Positions 1 through 13,369 of a stretch of 64,000 nt of DNA are shown here, one piece after another. The DNA is from Onchocerca lupi. Its lineage: Eukaryota > Nematoda > Chromadorea > Rhabditida > Onchocercidae. The stretch spans positions 186,001 through 250,000 of the forward strand of contig JAOVVO010000007.1 in the NCBI GenBank assembly GCA_028564675.1, written 5' to 3'. Every line of letters starts with the position of its first letter. Position 1 is the first letter of the stretch. The notes below the pieces were generated by a model. It was not told the DNA's origin. It ran no database searches and saw only the letters and a list, made by a program, of their open reading frames with translations. A program made the position numbers and the translations under genes.

Positions 1-2661
1 GTTTTTCAAATTTTAAAACATGCATCATATAGCAGCAGCTTCGAAATTTTGCCAAATATATTTCAGATACCAGATATACATTTCCTGAAATAAGTGCCAG
101 TTATTTAATTGATCTAAATGAATGAAAATTCATGAAGTTTTCGAAATCTTTACTTCACTGACAATGGAGAATGAAGATGGCACAATCTTCAGCTTGTTTG
201 ATCTCTTTATATCGAGAGATTTCATTTGTAACAGCTTCTAATCCTAATAATTGAGATGGTGAGCAAATGTTTGCTACATTTCAATTCTCGGTTAGAGAGC
301 TATTATTAGAATATTGATGCCCATCGTGCAGATCGGGAAAGCTATGAAGAAGAAGGAAGGAATTGAGTGAGAACAATTAATGAAGTTGAAAATTTACCTC
401 GCCTTTTACCATCATATTTCATCAAATGATTACCGTGGTTCTGCTGTCTCTTTCCTTATCCCTATGGTTACCGAATCCTCCTCATAACTCATAAATAATT
501 TCATACACTCACTTCTATATTATTTATTGTGCCAATTGGAAAATTTTCACTTCATTTGTCATAATTACATTCTACATAATGAGCGCAGCATAGGCTCCCC
601 ATATCAACCAATATACGCGATAATTTGCTAATTTATGTCACAAACCAAAAGGTAAGCACACAACTTTCAACAAATAGGGCAGCTTTAACTATTCTCTATC
701 AATTTCTCAGTAGTAGAAGAAAATTTTACCTGGAATTTTTCTAGATTTTGTACGATGTTCGTATGAAACAACTGATGATTCACACTACAATAGCTAATTA
801 ATCAAATTTCATAAATTTAGCTTTAATTAAACATGGATCTAGAAAGCTAAGCTTGGTTTTCTGCTACATATTTGTCCATCTGTAAACTTCCATCGCAAAC
901 ATCCCTTCTTTTTCGTTCACCGATTACGGTATTAGTGAGAAATCATTTGATCCAAACTTCAACTAAGCTCTAGTACTACTTCAGCTTGATTTTGACTGTG
1001 ATCCAGTATCGACATTACTTTTTCACTTAACCTGAGATGATTAAGCTGATTTCATGTGAGATTTTCTATTATTGCATGAAAATTCAGAAATATCTTGATT
1101 TATCAAGCGTATCTGTTGTTTTAAATAAAAGAATTCCCGTAGTTTGGTCTAAAACTATGCATGCGAATTAATTTCCCTTATTAAAGTCTTCTGAAATCGA
1201 ATTCTAAAAAGCATGCGATGTTTTTGACAAATATTGAGAATATAATAATTTGGAATAAAACGATCGAAATTTACTGCTTCAGAATAGCATAGTGACAGGC
1301 AATAGTAATAGAAATGGATAGGATAATATTCTTCCATGGAAAATGCCTTAGAAAATGTCTATTCAATTCAATGAAATTGAGCTATCCAAGAGTGTCTCTT
1401 TAAAGCCTCATGGAAACCAATCGTTGATCATAAATCATTTACAGAGGAATGATTCATTTTGAGATATTAATCTTATCTGACATTTCATATGAGGAAGTCT
1501 TTGCGCTTACCGTAAAGATCAAAGCAGTTAGCAAGAAATTATCGGAAGGAAAATGAATCCATGTAAATGAAATCATTTATTTGCATGATTCCATATGTGA
1601 TTCCGACTTGGAATCAACGATGCTGCTTCTGATAATATCAGTGCAGATTCGGTGAGATATGCTGAATAGTAGATATGAATGGCGTTTTAAACAAGTGTGA
1701 ATTTCTAATCCATTTTCCAGTTTTTTAATGTGAACTTTTTCGGCCTTTTTCTGGAAGGCGTGGTTTTAGCATCAATTTAAACTGAGATTTCATGAATTTG
1801 GTAAGAAAAGTTGCACTTGCTGTAATCCCAGGATAAGAAATATACCAGAAGAGAGTAAATAATTTCAATTTTGTTTTACTCACTACAATTCATAAAGAAC
1901 TCAAGTCCTTTGTGATAATTTTTTAGATTAGATAAAATCAATGTTAAGTTGTCTTATCACGAAGTAAAAAGTTTTCTATGTGTGATAAGTAATTTGAATC
2001 TTTAATAAGAGATATTTATTTGTTACTTGTTGCACCAAACAAAGAAATAGAGAAAAAGCTATTTCTTTTGTTAAATATTTTGTTTCCATTTTCAAACTTA
2101 TTTCCCGTTGATGAACTTTCCTCTTTAAAGATCTATCACAAATTTACCTAATTCGTTTAACTTCCACTATTTGTATTTCCCTTCCGAACTTACTCTCTTT
2201 TAATTTATCAATTTTTCTGCTTGTCTGTTATCCGCAGGTTTGTGAAAAATAAATAATGTAAATAGGCCTGTTCAGTTCACTTTCGGTTACTAAGGTATTG
2301 CACTATCAGCAACGCCTTATGGCAAGCAAAACCTAATCAACATATTTTTCTATCTTTACATGTGTCTATTTCAATGCACTGAACATCACTCATTTCCTGT
2401 TCCCAGAAATTTTCTCACTTTTCCGGATGAATACTGTTCTTTCCGTCAATATGGCGTTGAGTATTGTCCTTAGTCAAGTTCATTCTTTCCGAACTTTTGC
2501 GCTAACTTTAAAATGATGAGAAACTTAACAAAATAGTACAATTCTAGATTATAGGAAATATATTAAGAATTATAGCTCGAACTTGAAATGATAGTTATAT
2601 TTTGTTAAAAGAGGCCTTTTTAATTTGACTAGACCATAACACTGTATATAAATGCGAAACG
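1..2661. other. Upstream non-coding region
   Basis: AT-rich sequence with only short, stop-interrupted frames on both strands. I see no exon with a convincing splice pattern or recognisable protein motif, and no RNA gene. The right end is the presumed 5' flank of the G-alpha gene, with a TATATAA-like string about 18 bases before its start codon. Confidence 0.5.
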
Positions 2662-5600
2662 ATGGGCTCTTGCCAGAGCCAGGAAGCTCAGGAGCAACTT
2701 GCCCGAAACAAGGCCATCGAAAGGCAACTCAACCAGGATAAACGTACTGGCTCTTCAATCGTCAAACTGCTGTTGCTAGGTTGGTATTTTATTTTTCTTT
2801 TTTTTAATATTTCATTCTTTAATTTCGAAGAAATCTTTAACATAGCATTGTTAAGAATTCTCAACTTTTAGTTCAATAACTTTGTGCAATTTAATCAATC
2901 GATTATTTTCGAAACGAAATTTACTATTTCGATTTGTCATCATTTCAGAACTTTTTTGATGAAACTAAATCCATTGTTTGTGAAATGTGGAATTCTGTTT
3001 AATTGCAAAACGATTCATTTTCAAGCAAAACAGAATAAAATCATGTCTTTTATAGCTGACAACCTGTTATACGAATAAAAAAAACTTGTCGAGTTACTTT
3101 GCAATAATTATTGGGGAAGTGTCTTACATATTTCAGAAGTATCCCTTAAATTTCGAAATTTCAGTTTAGCACGCATCCAAAGTCATAACTCTATTGAAAA
3201 TAATTACGATTAAAACAATTGAGACAAAAAGAAAGAATTGAATGATTTTTTTGCGTTTGAATCTTAGAAAAAAGTTAACTCGTCGTCATACTTTTCCCAA
3301 AGGGTCAGCAACTAACTGAACTCAGAAAACTTTAAATGTGCCTGTTCTAAACTTTTTTATTATATCTCTCTTTTTATGAAAGAAATTACAAAACGCCTGA
3401 AAACCAAGATATTTTAAATGCCATACAGTTACAGTAGTTTTTTTACAATATAATTAAAGATTTTAATCATAAGATTATTTTTAGAAATATAGATCAATCG
3501 AGGACTTAGATTGTTTTCTTTTTTCCATTTCTTTTGTTTACCCCTTCTCATTAATTTTTCCATTCTTTATTAGCCGTTAAGTCATTAAACAAATCAATCT
3601 TCTTTTTCTAAATTTTCAGTAATTTTGATAATTTATTTAGAATAAGTAAAGAGAAGTTCAAAATAAGTTAGATAAATGAAGAGAAGTTAGAGTGATATAG
3701 GTGAGAATTAATGCCTTTTATGATCAGATGTCAACCATCCAGTATCCCAATTAATCAATAATTTTTTTTTATTCACTTCTTTATTAGAAGAAAAATTACG
3801 TGAATATTTAGTGGTTTTGTCCCATATTTATTATTTAATCATTTTTTAGGAGCTGGCGAATGTGGCAAATCAACCGTATTGAAACAAATGCAGTATGCCC
3901 AATTTTTCTCTGTGCTATGCATTCAAAATACTGTTTCTCCTTACTCTAGAATTACCTTTTACCAATAAATAAGCATTCGTTACTCGTAAAAATTTTTTCC
4001 CATTCATAATCAATATTGAATAAGCATAAAATTTTTCTCATAGCAAGTAGTTTGGAAATAGCGTTTGTGTTGAGAAATATATCGAAATCTTTTTAAAATG
4101 TTCCATATGTTCGGCAAGTTATAAAATTTTTTAAGCATTATTAAAATTTCACATAAATCGGGAATAATTATTGAAAAGTAAATGAACCATTGCAATTTCG
4201 ATTAGAAAAAAAAAAAACTAGGTCAATGGATATAAAAACTAATGATTTATCTATTTTTTAAATCTAAATAAATCTGATCATAACTAGCAAATAATAAATT
4301 TGATTTTAAATTGGACTAAAATTCACTCCTTATAAGTTCATTATATGTTGTGACTCATTTTGAGACCCTTTCCGAAATATTTTTAATTCTGAAATGATAT
4401 ATAAAAAGCTACCCCAATAATTTGTAGTTGCAAAATCACAGTCTTAAAACATGCCATTACTGGAAATTTCTCAGGATTCTTCACAATAATGGTTTCACCG
4501 AGGATGAAATCAATGAACGTAAAGCAGTGGTTTATAATAATACGGTGACGTCGATGTATGCTATATTGAAAGCAATGGATAACGTGGTTCATCTTCCTCT
4601 CGAGAATCCCGAGAAAGAGGTGTCGTTTGAATTTACGATAATAGTTAATTACCTTAAAGTTGCGATCAGCCATAAAAATATTTTGTATAGTAGTCAGTAA
4701 AAATCATGTCGAATTGGCAGTAAGTTAAACGAATGATAGTTGATAACGTGAACTCTTTTAGAAAGCCCAAATTTAATTTTGACCAGAAAAATTTCACTTG
4801 ATACCTATTCTACATGAATTTTACTGACCACCTTAAGAATATCTTTATGATTTAAAAACTCGAACTTAATTTTGTCCAGTTTCTGTAGCTTCATCAAAAG
4901 GAGTTATTATCGTAAATGAAATGATGAATGCCCAATTTCTTCACCCATTCAATTCATATTGATTATTCAATTTATTAAATAAGTGGAAAAATGAGAAATC
5001 ATTAAAATATACAAATACCGTTTGACTAAAAAACTATTACAGGCTGAAAAAGAGATAGTTTTTCGAGTTGTTGAAGCTGGTGAAGAATCTGAACCATTCA
5101 CCGATGAACTCGCTAAAGCCCTCGTATCACTATGGAATGATAAAAATGTTCAAAAAACTGCCGACATGCGGAGTGAATTTCAGCTCAACGATTCTGCAAA
5201 ATAGTAAATTAATAAACGATATAATTTTAAATTCTCCCCAAATATTTTCGCATAATGACAAGTATAATAAGTTGGAACAAATGAAATTTCAAAAAGATTT
5301 TTGAATTGTAATAGTAAAGATTTAGATTATCTTATGTCAATTTCAATACTTCAACATTTACTTTTTGGCAAATAGATTGGCTTTTCTGAACCCATATGCA
5401 TATGTGAATATGAGCAATGTCTTGAATCGCTTATATAAATTATGATACGATTAGTTAGATTAAGAATCTATAATTTTTCAATTAAATGATAAATAATTCA
5501 ATGAACATGTTACGAATTCACTTCCAGTTGAGGTTATCTTTGTTTCAGTTTCCTGAATTCAGTGATGAGAATACATGAACCCGGTTATCGGCCTACCGAA

Positions 5601-8186
5601 CAAGACATTCTGTTCAGTCGAATAGCAACAACCGGTGTCGTAGAAGTTAAATTCAAAATAAAAGAACTTGATTTTAGGTAATTTTCATTGGGAAGGCTCG
5701 TGAATCTGGGATGAGTTCTCCTTCACTCTTTGCATTCTTCATTTTCAAGAACATAATATCGATTCTGATGCAATTTCCAATGTAGAGACAAAGAAAATTT
5801 TGAAAAAAGATTATTTATGAACAGAGTATTCGATGTTGGTGGACAGAGATCAGAACGTCGTAAATGGATTCACTGCTTTGATAATGTAGAATCGATTATT
5901 TTTATTACTGCTGTTAGCGAATATGATCAAGTGCTTTTCGAAGATGAAACTACGGTCAGTTCATAATTTGAGTCCGATTTTCTGTTATGAAGCTGTAATA
6001 ATGCCTAAACAAAAACTTTAAGACCAGTGGAGAAAGTTCCAAATGAATTTTAGAATGCAAAATATTTCAACTTGGTGCTGTCAAAAATCCATGTTTTTTA
6101 AAAATGCTAAGAATTCATTATAATCCTGGCTAAATTTCCTATCAACCAGTGTTAAAAAAAAAAAGTCAAATGTTACAATTCAATCCTATAAATTAACAAT
6201 TTGGATTGATTAAAAGATTTATATATCGTTATTTCTTCTGAAGAATAATACATCATACAATCTTTTAATTAAATTTTGTTGCTAATTAATAAATGTTATA
6301 GAATCGTATGATCGAATCAATGCAATTATTTTCATCAATTTGTAACAGCACATGGTTTCTTTCGACAGCAATAATTTTATTTTTGAATAAAAAAGATTTG
6401 TTTGCTGAAAAAATTCAACGTGTCAATATCACTACTGCCTTCCCGGATTATGAAGGTCAGTTTCGTTGTGTTTAACTGCACCGAATTAAAATAATTGAAA
6501 AATAAAAATAATTATTTCAGTTTCGTAATTTCAAATAGAGATTTAAAAGAGACTTACTCTAGGAGAAATTTTAAATGAGACTCTTTCATTATTTTTATTT
6601 TACTACTCATTAATCCATTGGATATTCATTTACATTACTATTTTGGATAGTAATGACTGGAAAAAGAATGTTCCATTTTCCCAATTGAATCTCTTCGAAT
6701 TTATATACAATCTAAATGTCGTTTTCACTGAGTAGGAAAAATTTCTGAAGTCATAGATCTTCGAAGTCTATTCCATTCTAAAATTTATTAATTTAGTAAT
6801 TAAGTAGAGTAAATGGCTTACAAATTGCTGTGATAATATTTTTATTGAAAGAGAGGCTATCTTTTTATTCTGAAATAGCATACTAAACGATCAAAAAGTT
6901 TTAAATCTGATTCACATCCAGCTATATTGCAATTATTTAACTTCGCGATTTTAATTGAACTCATAAAATTTAATTAAAATAAAATTACCTTACTTATTGT
7001 TTAACTGTTTGTATAAAATTCTGCTCGTTGCATTATTTTAACAAAGGCTATATTCTATTCTCAATGTAACAAATAAAATCTTATCTTTCCACACTGTTTT
7101 TTTAAAACTGAAAGCTCTTCTTAAACTGACAGCATAATTTCTGAATTAAAAAAAGTGAAAAACACTTACTCTATAGATTTATAGCGAAATTTGAAATGCT
7201 CATAAATTAAATAATATTGGAACACTAAAATTTTCCTTTTTCTTTAAATAAAATCTAAAAATCTATTTTATTTCAGAAAAAATTCAATACTAAAACTAAT
7301 TAGTTATCGAAAAAAAAGTAGTGATACAAACATGGTAAGTTCAAATTCCAGGATGGCAGACGTGAATTATACTATCATAGCTGAAATAACATCGGGTTAA
7401 TAACAATTATAGTAGTGATATGATGATAACTATCAAAATCAATAGCAATACTAAAGATTGAAAATGTTGACATATTAATGAAAAGATGGTTTCAGTAGAA
7501 TGGATATCGGAAATCAATTTTTGTGCTACATTTTTTTTAGGGCCCGAATATTAAGGATTCGAAACTGTATTCTGATATATTTGATGGAATATGTAACGGT
7601 AGACACCAGTAATCCTTGTCTTCTCCTCCATGCTTTTACATTACTTTCCTCCGCTCATGATCTTTCTTTTAATGTTAATCAAACCGATCAGGTCCCGAAA
7701 TTCCTACTTCGAAATCTTGTCAGCTAAGAAAATATCTTTTATATGTATAACAGCAATAACAGCAAGCACTACTTCACATTTGTAATTTTTAGCAATGATT
7801 CCTCCAGCTTTCAATACCGAGATCTAATAAATAAGTAAACATTGGCTGTGATTCAACAAATTCAAAGCTTAAGATGTATGTCGTTCCCAAAATACCCCTT
7901 TAAAGAGCAAAATGATTCAAATTTCTGCAGTTAATTTTAGATTAACTTAAATAAAGGAACACAACAAGAATAAATGAAGCAAATCATATTTTTAGGTGGT
8001 CAGAATTACGAGGAAGCAATGAGTTTTATAAAAATGAAATTCAGCGAACTGAATTTAAACCCGGATAAAAAGACAATTTATATGCATGAGACATGTGCAA
8101 CAGATACAAATCAAGTACAGTTGGTTATAACGAGTGTCATTGATACCATCATACAGAAAAACCTCCAGAAAGCTGGAATGATGTGA
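2662..8186 (+). CDS. gpa-7: Heterotrimeric G protein alpha subunit, GPA-7-like
   Basis: GTP-binding alpha subunit coupling seven-transmembrane receptors to effectors at the inner plasma membrane. Eight exons join in phase: 2662-2779, 3850-3892, 4475-4619, 5043-5203, 5549-5677, 5825-5954, 6302-6455, 7996-8186, giving 356 residues, the usual length. The N-terminus MGSC offers Gly2 for myristoylation and Cys4 for palmitoylation. Visible motifs are the P-loop GAGECGKST, the switch I arginine in SRIATTG, switch [19 protein letters not shown] and TCAT. The C-terminus ends KAGMM, so the pertussis-toxin cysteine at position -4 is absent. The P-loop has Cys where most G-alphas have Ser (GAGES). The closest match I recall is C. 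elegans GPA-7; the exact paralogue needs a tree. An AATAAA lies about 80 bases past the stop. It converges on the RSL1D1-like gene. Confidence 0.93.
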
Positions 8187-8908
8187 TCGAGTGATGACCG
8201 TATTCCGAATTTCCTCCAATTTTTTTTTTTTTTTTTTTCTGAGTATTATGATGGTTTGCTTTGTAAATAAATAAATAAATAATGCAGATCCACTATAAAC
8301 GTATGTCAATTTTAACTCTTAAGATTTGTAAGTCTTTTAGTCATTATACTTGAATAAAAAAATAAGGCTAATTTTTCTATTTTCTGTTCGGATCAGTGGA
8401 ATATTAGGGTTTTTTCTTCTAGGAAATGAATTTTAAGAAATACACAAAATGGTTCAAGAATAAAAGGGCATCACTAGTACGTTAAACTTCGTCGAATTAA
8501 ATATCATTAATATTCGTAACTAGATGTTAATTATTGCTATTTTATGTCAGCTTCTCGAACTCTGGATCACTCTTTGACATTTTCAATCACGAAAATCATT
8601 TGTTCTTAGCTTTTAAAAGCTATTTTCTTCCGCCAACTAGTTGAAAATTTTAATCCCATGCATAAACAACATTTACTTGCACTTTTAGAAATATTTCTGC
8701 AGTAACAAGAATAAAAAAATAACAAAAAAAAAAGAAAAATAGCAAGAGAAAAAAAACGCGCAGATCTTATATATTTGTATGTCTTTTTGCCACTGTTTTG
8801 ATCTAATTCTAAATTTATCATTTAATCAACTTTTGTCAAGTTTTTATATAAGTTTTAGAGAGAAATTCATAACTACTTATATCATCTCGACCCATTAACC
8901 ATACAAAT
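8187..8908. other. Convergent intergenic region
   Basis: 3' flanks of the G-alpha gene and the RSL1D1-like gene. It holds a T-run at 8220-8238 and overlapping AATAAA signals around 8266-8280 that suit polyadenylation of the G-alpha transcript. No coding exon seen. Confidence 0.5.
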
Positions 8909-11900
8909 TCATCCGACTTCAGATTCCTCTTTGTTTTTTTTTTTTCCTACTTTAACACTTCGATGCAATTTAGATTTCTTCTTGATCTTCGTTTGATTCT
9001 TTGAAGCCTTTTGCTTTATATCTCCAAATTCATCAATTTTGTTCCGTCTATTCTTTTTCTTCACCAAGCCTTTCATTTTCGAAATCCTATCTCCTAATGG
9101 CAGCAGAAGTTGTTTCTTAGCTTCTCGTCCTTGTTTCCTTTTTTCCCTCAGTTTGCGACGTTTTTCTAGTAATTCTTCTAGCTGAAACATAATAATGAAT
9201 AATTAGTAGTAAAATTATTATTCTAAGATAGTTCAATCAATAAAGAAATTAAAATCACATACAAAAAAAAAAAAAATGCTAACCTTGGCGGGGTTTGTTA
9301 ACGGCTTTAGATCATCTCTTGCTTCCCATTCATCATTAACTGTAGGATAAAGCACAGGTTTTTTAGCTGCAAGAAAATTTCTATAGTTATAAACTTTCGC
9401 AATATTTTGATTATGATCGAACTTGAGAAATTTTCCAAATGTTTTCAAAAAGCTGCAAGATTTTAATAAACGGATTTAATCCATTAATAAAAAAGATATA
9501 GAATTAGAAAAATTGACAGAAATAAAAGAGTTGATTTGAAAATATAATCAAGCAATGATCTTTCATATTCTCATATTTCTCTATTCTTTTAAAACGAGCA
9601 AACTAACTCTCTGAATCCAATACTTCCACTTCACCATCCTTGTACACTAAAACTTCTAAGCCTTCTGGCAATGTCGATAACTCATCAACAACTGCTTTTT
9701 TATCTCTTTCCGCTTTGAGATCCTTCATTTTTATGGGCTTAAGCAACTTGATCGTATTTCTAGGCCCTAAAATATTAAAATTTTTTAAAATTTGAAGCTT
9801 TCTTTTCAAGCTAACGAGATAAATACGATCTTATGATGAAAGTATGGTTCAAGTAGAGATGCAAGGATTATAAAGATTTTATGTTTCGAAAAACTTTCGG
9901 ATGCAATAACCAACTATAACCCAAATCCAAAATATATCTCGACACTAATTAAAACGAAATTCAAACATAAGGAATTACTTGAAAAACAGACCAGCATCAA
10001 TATAGAGAGGTAAAGAAGGACCGCCTGTCACCATTTGCAGACTTATTGAATGAATATTGCATAAACCACCGGGGCAATACTGAAATACATTTTCAACAAC
10101 TGCACGTACATTTTCTACAATATGATCGATGGGATTACTGAGATTTCCAATGCGAAGACTCCTGGAATGAAATCTTATGAGATTTTTCGGATTAATTAAA
10201 ACAAATCGGCTTTTTAAGATATAATCTTAAAAACATTGATATCGACGAGATAATATTCTAAAGAGCTAAGAAACATTGACATTTTTTAAATATTCTAACT
10301 ATAGAATATTTTAATCTGTAAAGTTAATTTTATTGACTCTAAGTTAATTATTTGAAATACAAACAAATTTAACCAAAGCAGGCAAATCCAGTTAAGAAAA
10401 AAAAAAAAAAAAAATAGTAATAATGGAAACTTACGTTCGCGTACGAAATGGAAAAAGCGGAAATGTGACTGTGTAATATGCCTTTTCGATCTCCTTTATC
10501 AGTGATCTGTGTGGATGAATTGACACTCTCAAAGGAATTCTGCAAACAGTTTCGTTATTATATAGAGGAAAAACTTTAAGCGAACAATCAGTATCTGTAA
10601 ATGAAATTAATCTCACAAAAATTGAATTGCAAATATAATTTTCACAATATGAATTATTGAAATGCATGAAAATTCCCCATATGTGAAAGGCTGAAGGGCT
10701 ATTAGTTGCTGTAATATATGGATTAAAAAATTTCGAAATACTTTATTGTCAAAAAATAAGTTGAATTGGGTCTTCTAAAATAAATTCAATCTACTGCGAA
10801 CTAAGGAAAAGCATACTAAATTAAGACTTTGTTATGCGCAAGATATAACTTGGATAACTAAGATATCAAACAGGGACGATCCTTTAAAAATTTCAATTTT
10901 GAATGCTGTGGATGTTTTACTTTTTTGCTTTGTGGAATTCTTTGCCACAAAAACGTATAACACTTTTCTCGACTACAACATCGACAAGAAATATATCATA
11001 TGCAGATGCCAGTTGACGCCTGTCGTAATAAGAATGATATTCCCTTTCCAGCTGTCGCTTTGTCAAAATCTATAAATACCGTTTCCTTCAATAACAAGAC
11101 GAACACGATTACCATAAATCAAAAATCTAAATCATGTTTGAATTATCATCGCTTGAATAGAAATTCATCTTTTTTCTTTCTCGATTTTACTATATGCTAA
11201 AAATTGCATTTCCTGCAATCCATTTATATTTTTGAAGATAAAAAATTCCAATGAATATATCGTATTCACAAAATACCTTTTGCACATGATCTTTGGTAAC
11301 TCCGAATTCAAGTTCCAATCTTTCAGCCCATAACCTTGCTTGCTTGTCAACATCAGGATCACATTTCGCTTTTGCAGACTGGTCCAAGTCCCGCATAATC
11401 AAGCAAACAGTTGTATTGCCTTTTTCGTATAACAAATGCGGTAAAATGCTGTAGAAAAAAATAAACTTTTACTCAGTCTTGTCAATCAATAAAAGCAGAT
11501 AATTGAATAATATAATTTACTTTTAATGAAAGTAAAGATGAAAGCTGTTTAATTTTCTTTCTTGTAAAGGACACAAATGATTTAACTTATTTAGTGCCGT
11601 ATAACTACGATAGATATCTTTTACCACCGCGTGTCGGACTTTGAATATAAAGTGTAATGTCAAATAATTTCTAATCTAGCAAAAAAAAGAAAAAAAAAAT
11701 TATTTTAGAAACATATTTGGTCATTGTAAAAATGAATATTACTTACTCATTTTTCATTTTTATTATGAAATGCAAGTTTTTGAAAAAGATTATGTTTGGA
11801 TTTCAAATCTCTAAAACTGATGAACTAAGCTTATCCGCAGCTTAACATCAAACAATGAAAAACTTCTACCAATATTACACAGACAATGAGAAAAATATAT

Positions 11901-12435
11901 CGCACTAGCTAGCAAATAACAATAACTGGCAACTCACAAACGTTTAACATGGTGTCCGGTGTGCGTAGTGCCTGGTTTCTTATAAACAAATTGGACATGA
12001 AGCAATTGATCAATTTCCGGAAACAACATTTTCTTTTCATTTTTCTCACTTACTTTTACCAAAACATTTACAGCTTCCCTAGCCTGCAATTTGATTCTGT
12101 AACTATTAACAAACAAAATAACTCCTTATTGTAAATTTAAAATTAAGAACTTATAGTCTTCGAAAGATTTTAAGTCTACAGAAACTGAATTCAAATAAAA
12201 CTCAGAAACATTTTGACAAATAATAACATTAATAACTGTATATCTTTGGAAACATTTTTCTAAAATGCATCATTGATGTTAACAAATATTTTAAGTCAAA
12301 AAAGTCCTCCGAACAACCATAAAGATCTAAACATGCCTTTTGCTTAACCTGAGCCAAGACGGCTAATACTTCGGCTTCATCATTCATATTTAATGGAATA
12401 TCCTTTTTGCAACAATCATCAGACGAAACATTCAT
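8909..12435 (-). CDS. RSL1D1: Ribosomal L1 domain-containing protein (RSL1D1/Utp30-like)
   Basis: Nucleolar protein of the L1-domain family, in other eukaryotes associated with ribosome biogenesis. Nine minus-strand exons join in frame: 12435-12349, 12083-11938, 11448-11277, 11069-10921, 10539-10435, 10161-9979, 9759-9608, 9366-9284, 9181-8909, about 449 residues (human about 490). The L1 fold spans roughly residues 25-280; recognisable stretches include RDLDQSAKAK, ASAYDIFLVD and the IPLRV strand. The conserved segment LYPTVNDEWEA follows, then a very basic, lysine-rich tail typical of nucleolar proteins. The join between the sixth and seventh exons is ambiguous: donor AA/gtaatt with acceptor cctag, or donor G/gtctgt with acceptor ttttag; both keep frame. 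The ATG at 12435 opens a short acidic N-terminus. It is in tandem with SDE2, 0.9 kb downstream of it. Confidence 0.85.
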
Positions 12436-13369
12436 TTTTATAATGTTGGTGATGTGCAGCGTCTTAGTAGAGACTAAAAGGATAGTAAAAGGTTGTGTTG
12501 CAAAAAAAAAAAGAAAAAAAGTAAATATAAAATCAACTACTGTTAGCGAATATACATCCTCCATATTTACAATAGTGATGAAAATCTGTGCAATTCGCAA
12601 AACAAACTTACGTACCTGACCAGCTAAATTTTAACTGATAAATAAATGCTTCATTCTAAAATCAAAAACAATTTAAGAGCACCAATAAATATGAGAATTC
12701 CCCGTCTTTCACTTCATTTTTTTCTAAAATACATAACTAGGTAAGTCACCCTATCCCTAAAGATCTTTATTCCATGAAAGATTGAAGGTAAAGAAACTTC
12801 CTCAATTTTTTCTTTGCAATTGAAGAACAAAATCAAATGCTAAAAAATTCAGAAAAAATAAGTGGCGCATATCACGCAGTATTACTTTTATAAAAACTCA
12901 TACAAATTTTAAATCCACTCTAAAATCAAAATCAGCTTTAATGTTAAAATACAAATTTCATAATCATTATCAAGGAATAGGCATTATTTTCTGATATTTA
13001 TTAGAAAATCCACATCAAGAATTGGCATAAAAACAGCTTTTACTTCACTGAATTCGTAAAAGCCATAACCTCAAGTCTTTGTAAATAGCAGAAATGTAAT
13101 AATTACAAAGTTTGAATCTATGAAGAAAATTTTATTTAAAAGTTCAATAAATGAAAGCACAAGGCATAGAAACTGAGCGAATGTTCTCGAGCAAATAGCT
13201 AGAATAATAATTTAAAATATGCAATAAATGTGAGATTATGTGTTATACCAATAAATCATATGTATTAATATAATACATAATCTTACATTTAATGCATAAT
13301 TTTAAATGCTGCTGTACAATGTATAATAAAGTATAACAAAAACCACTTAAAATGCAAAAACAGTTTTGT
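12436..13369. other. Spacer between two minus-strand genes
   Basis: About 0.9 kb between the SDE2 stop and the RSL1D1-like start, both read leftward. It holds SDE2 3' flank (TTTATT/AATAAA-like strings near 13325-13370) and the RSL1D1 promoter. The gap is long for a nematode operon and I see no clear trans-splice signature. No exon found. Confidence 0.4.

Noticed and set aside
9367..9607. Possible frameshift in the RSL1D1-like gene at its DSES end
   Set aside because: Joining GAG-A at 9608 to the strong acceptor ttttcttgcag at 9367 restores the frame (E-T-KKPVLYP). The intervening open stretch is intron.
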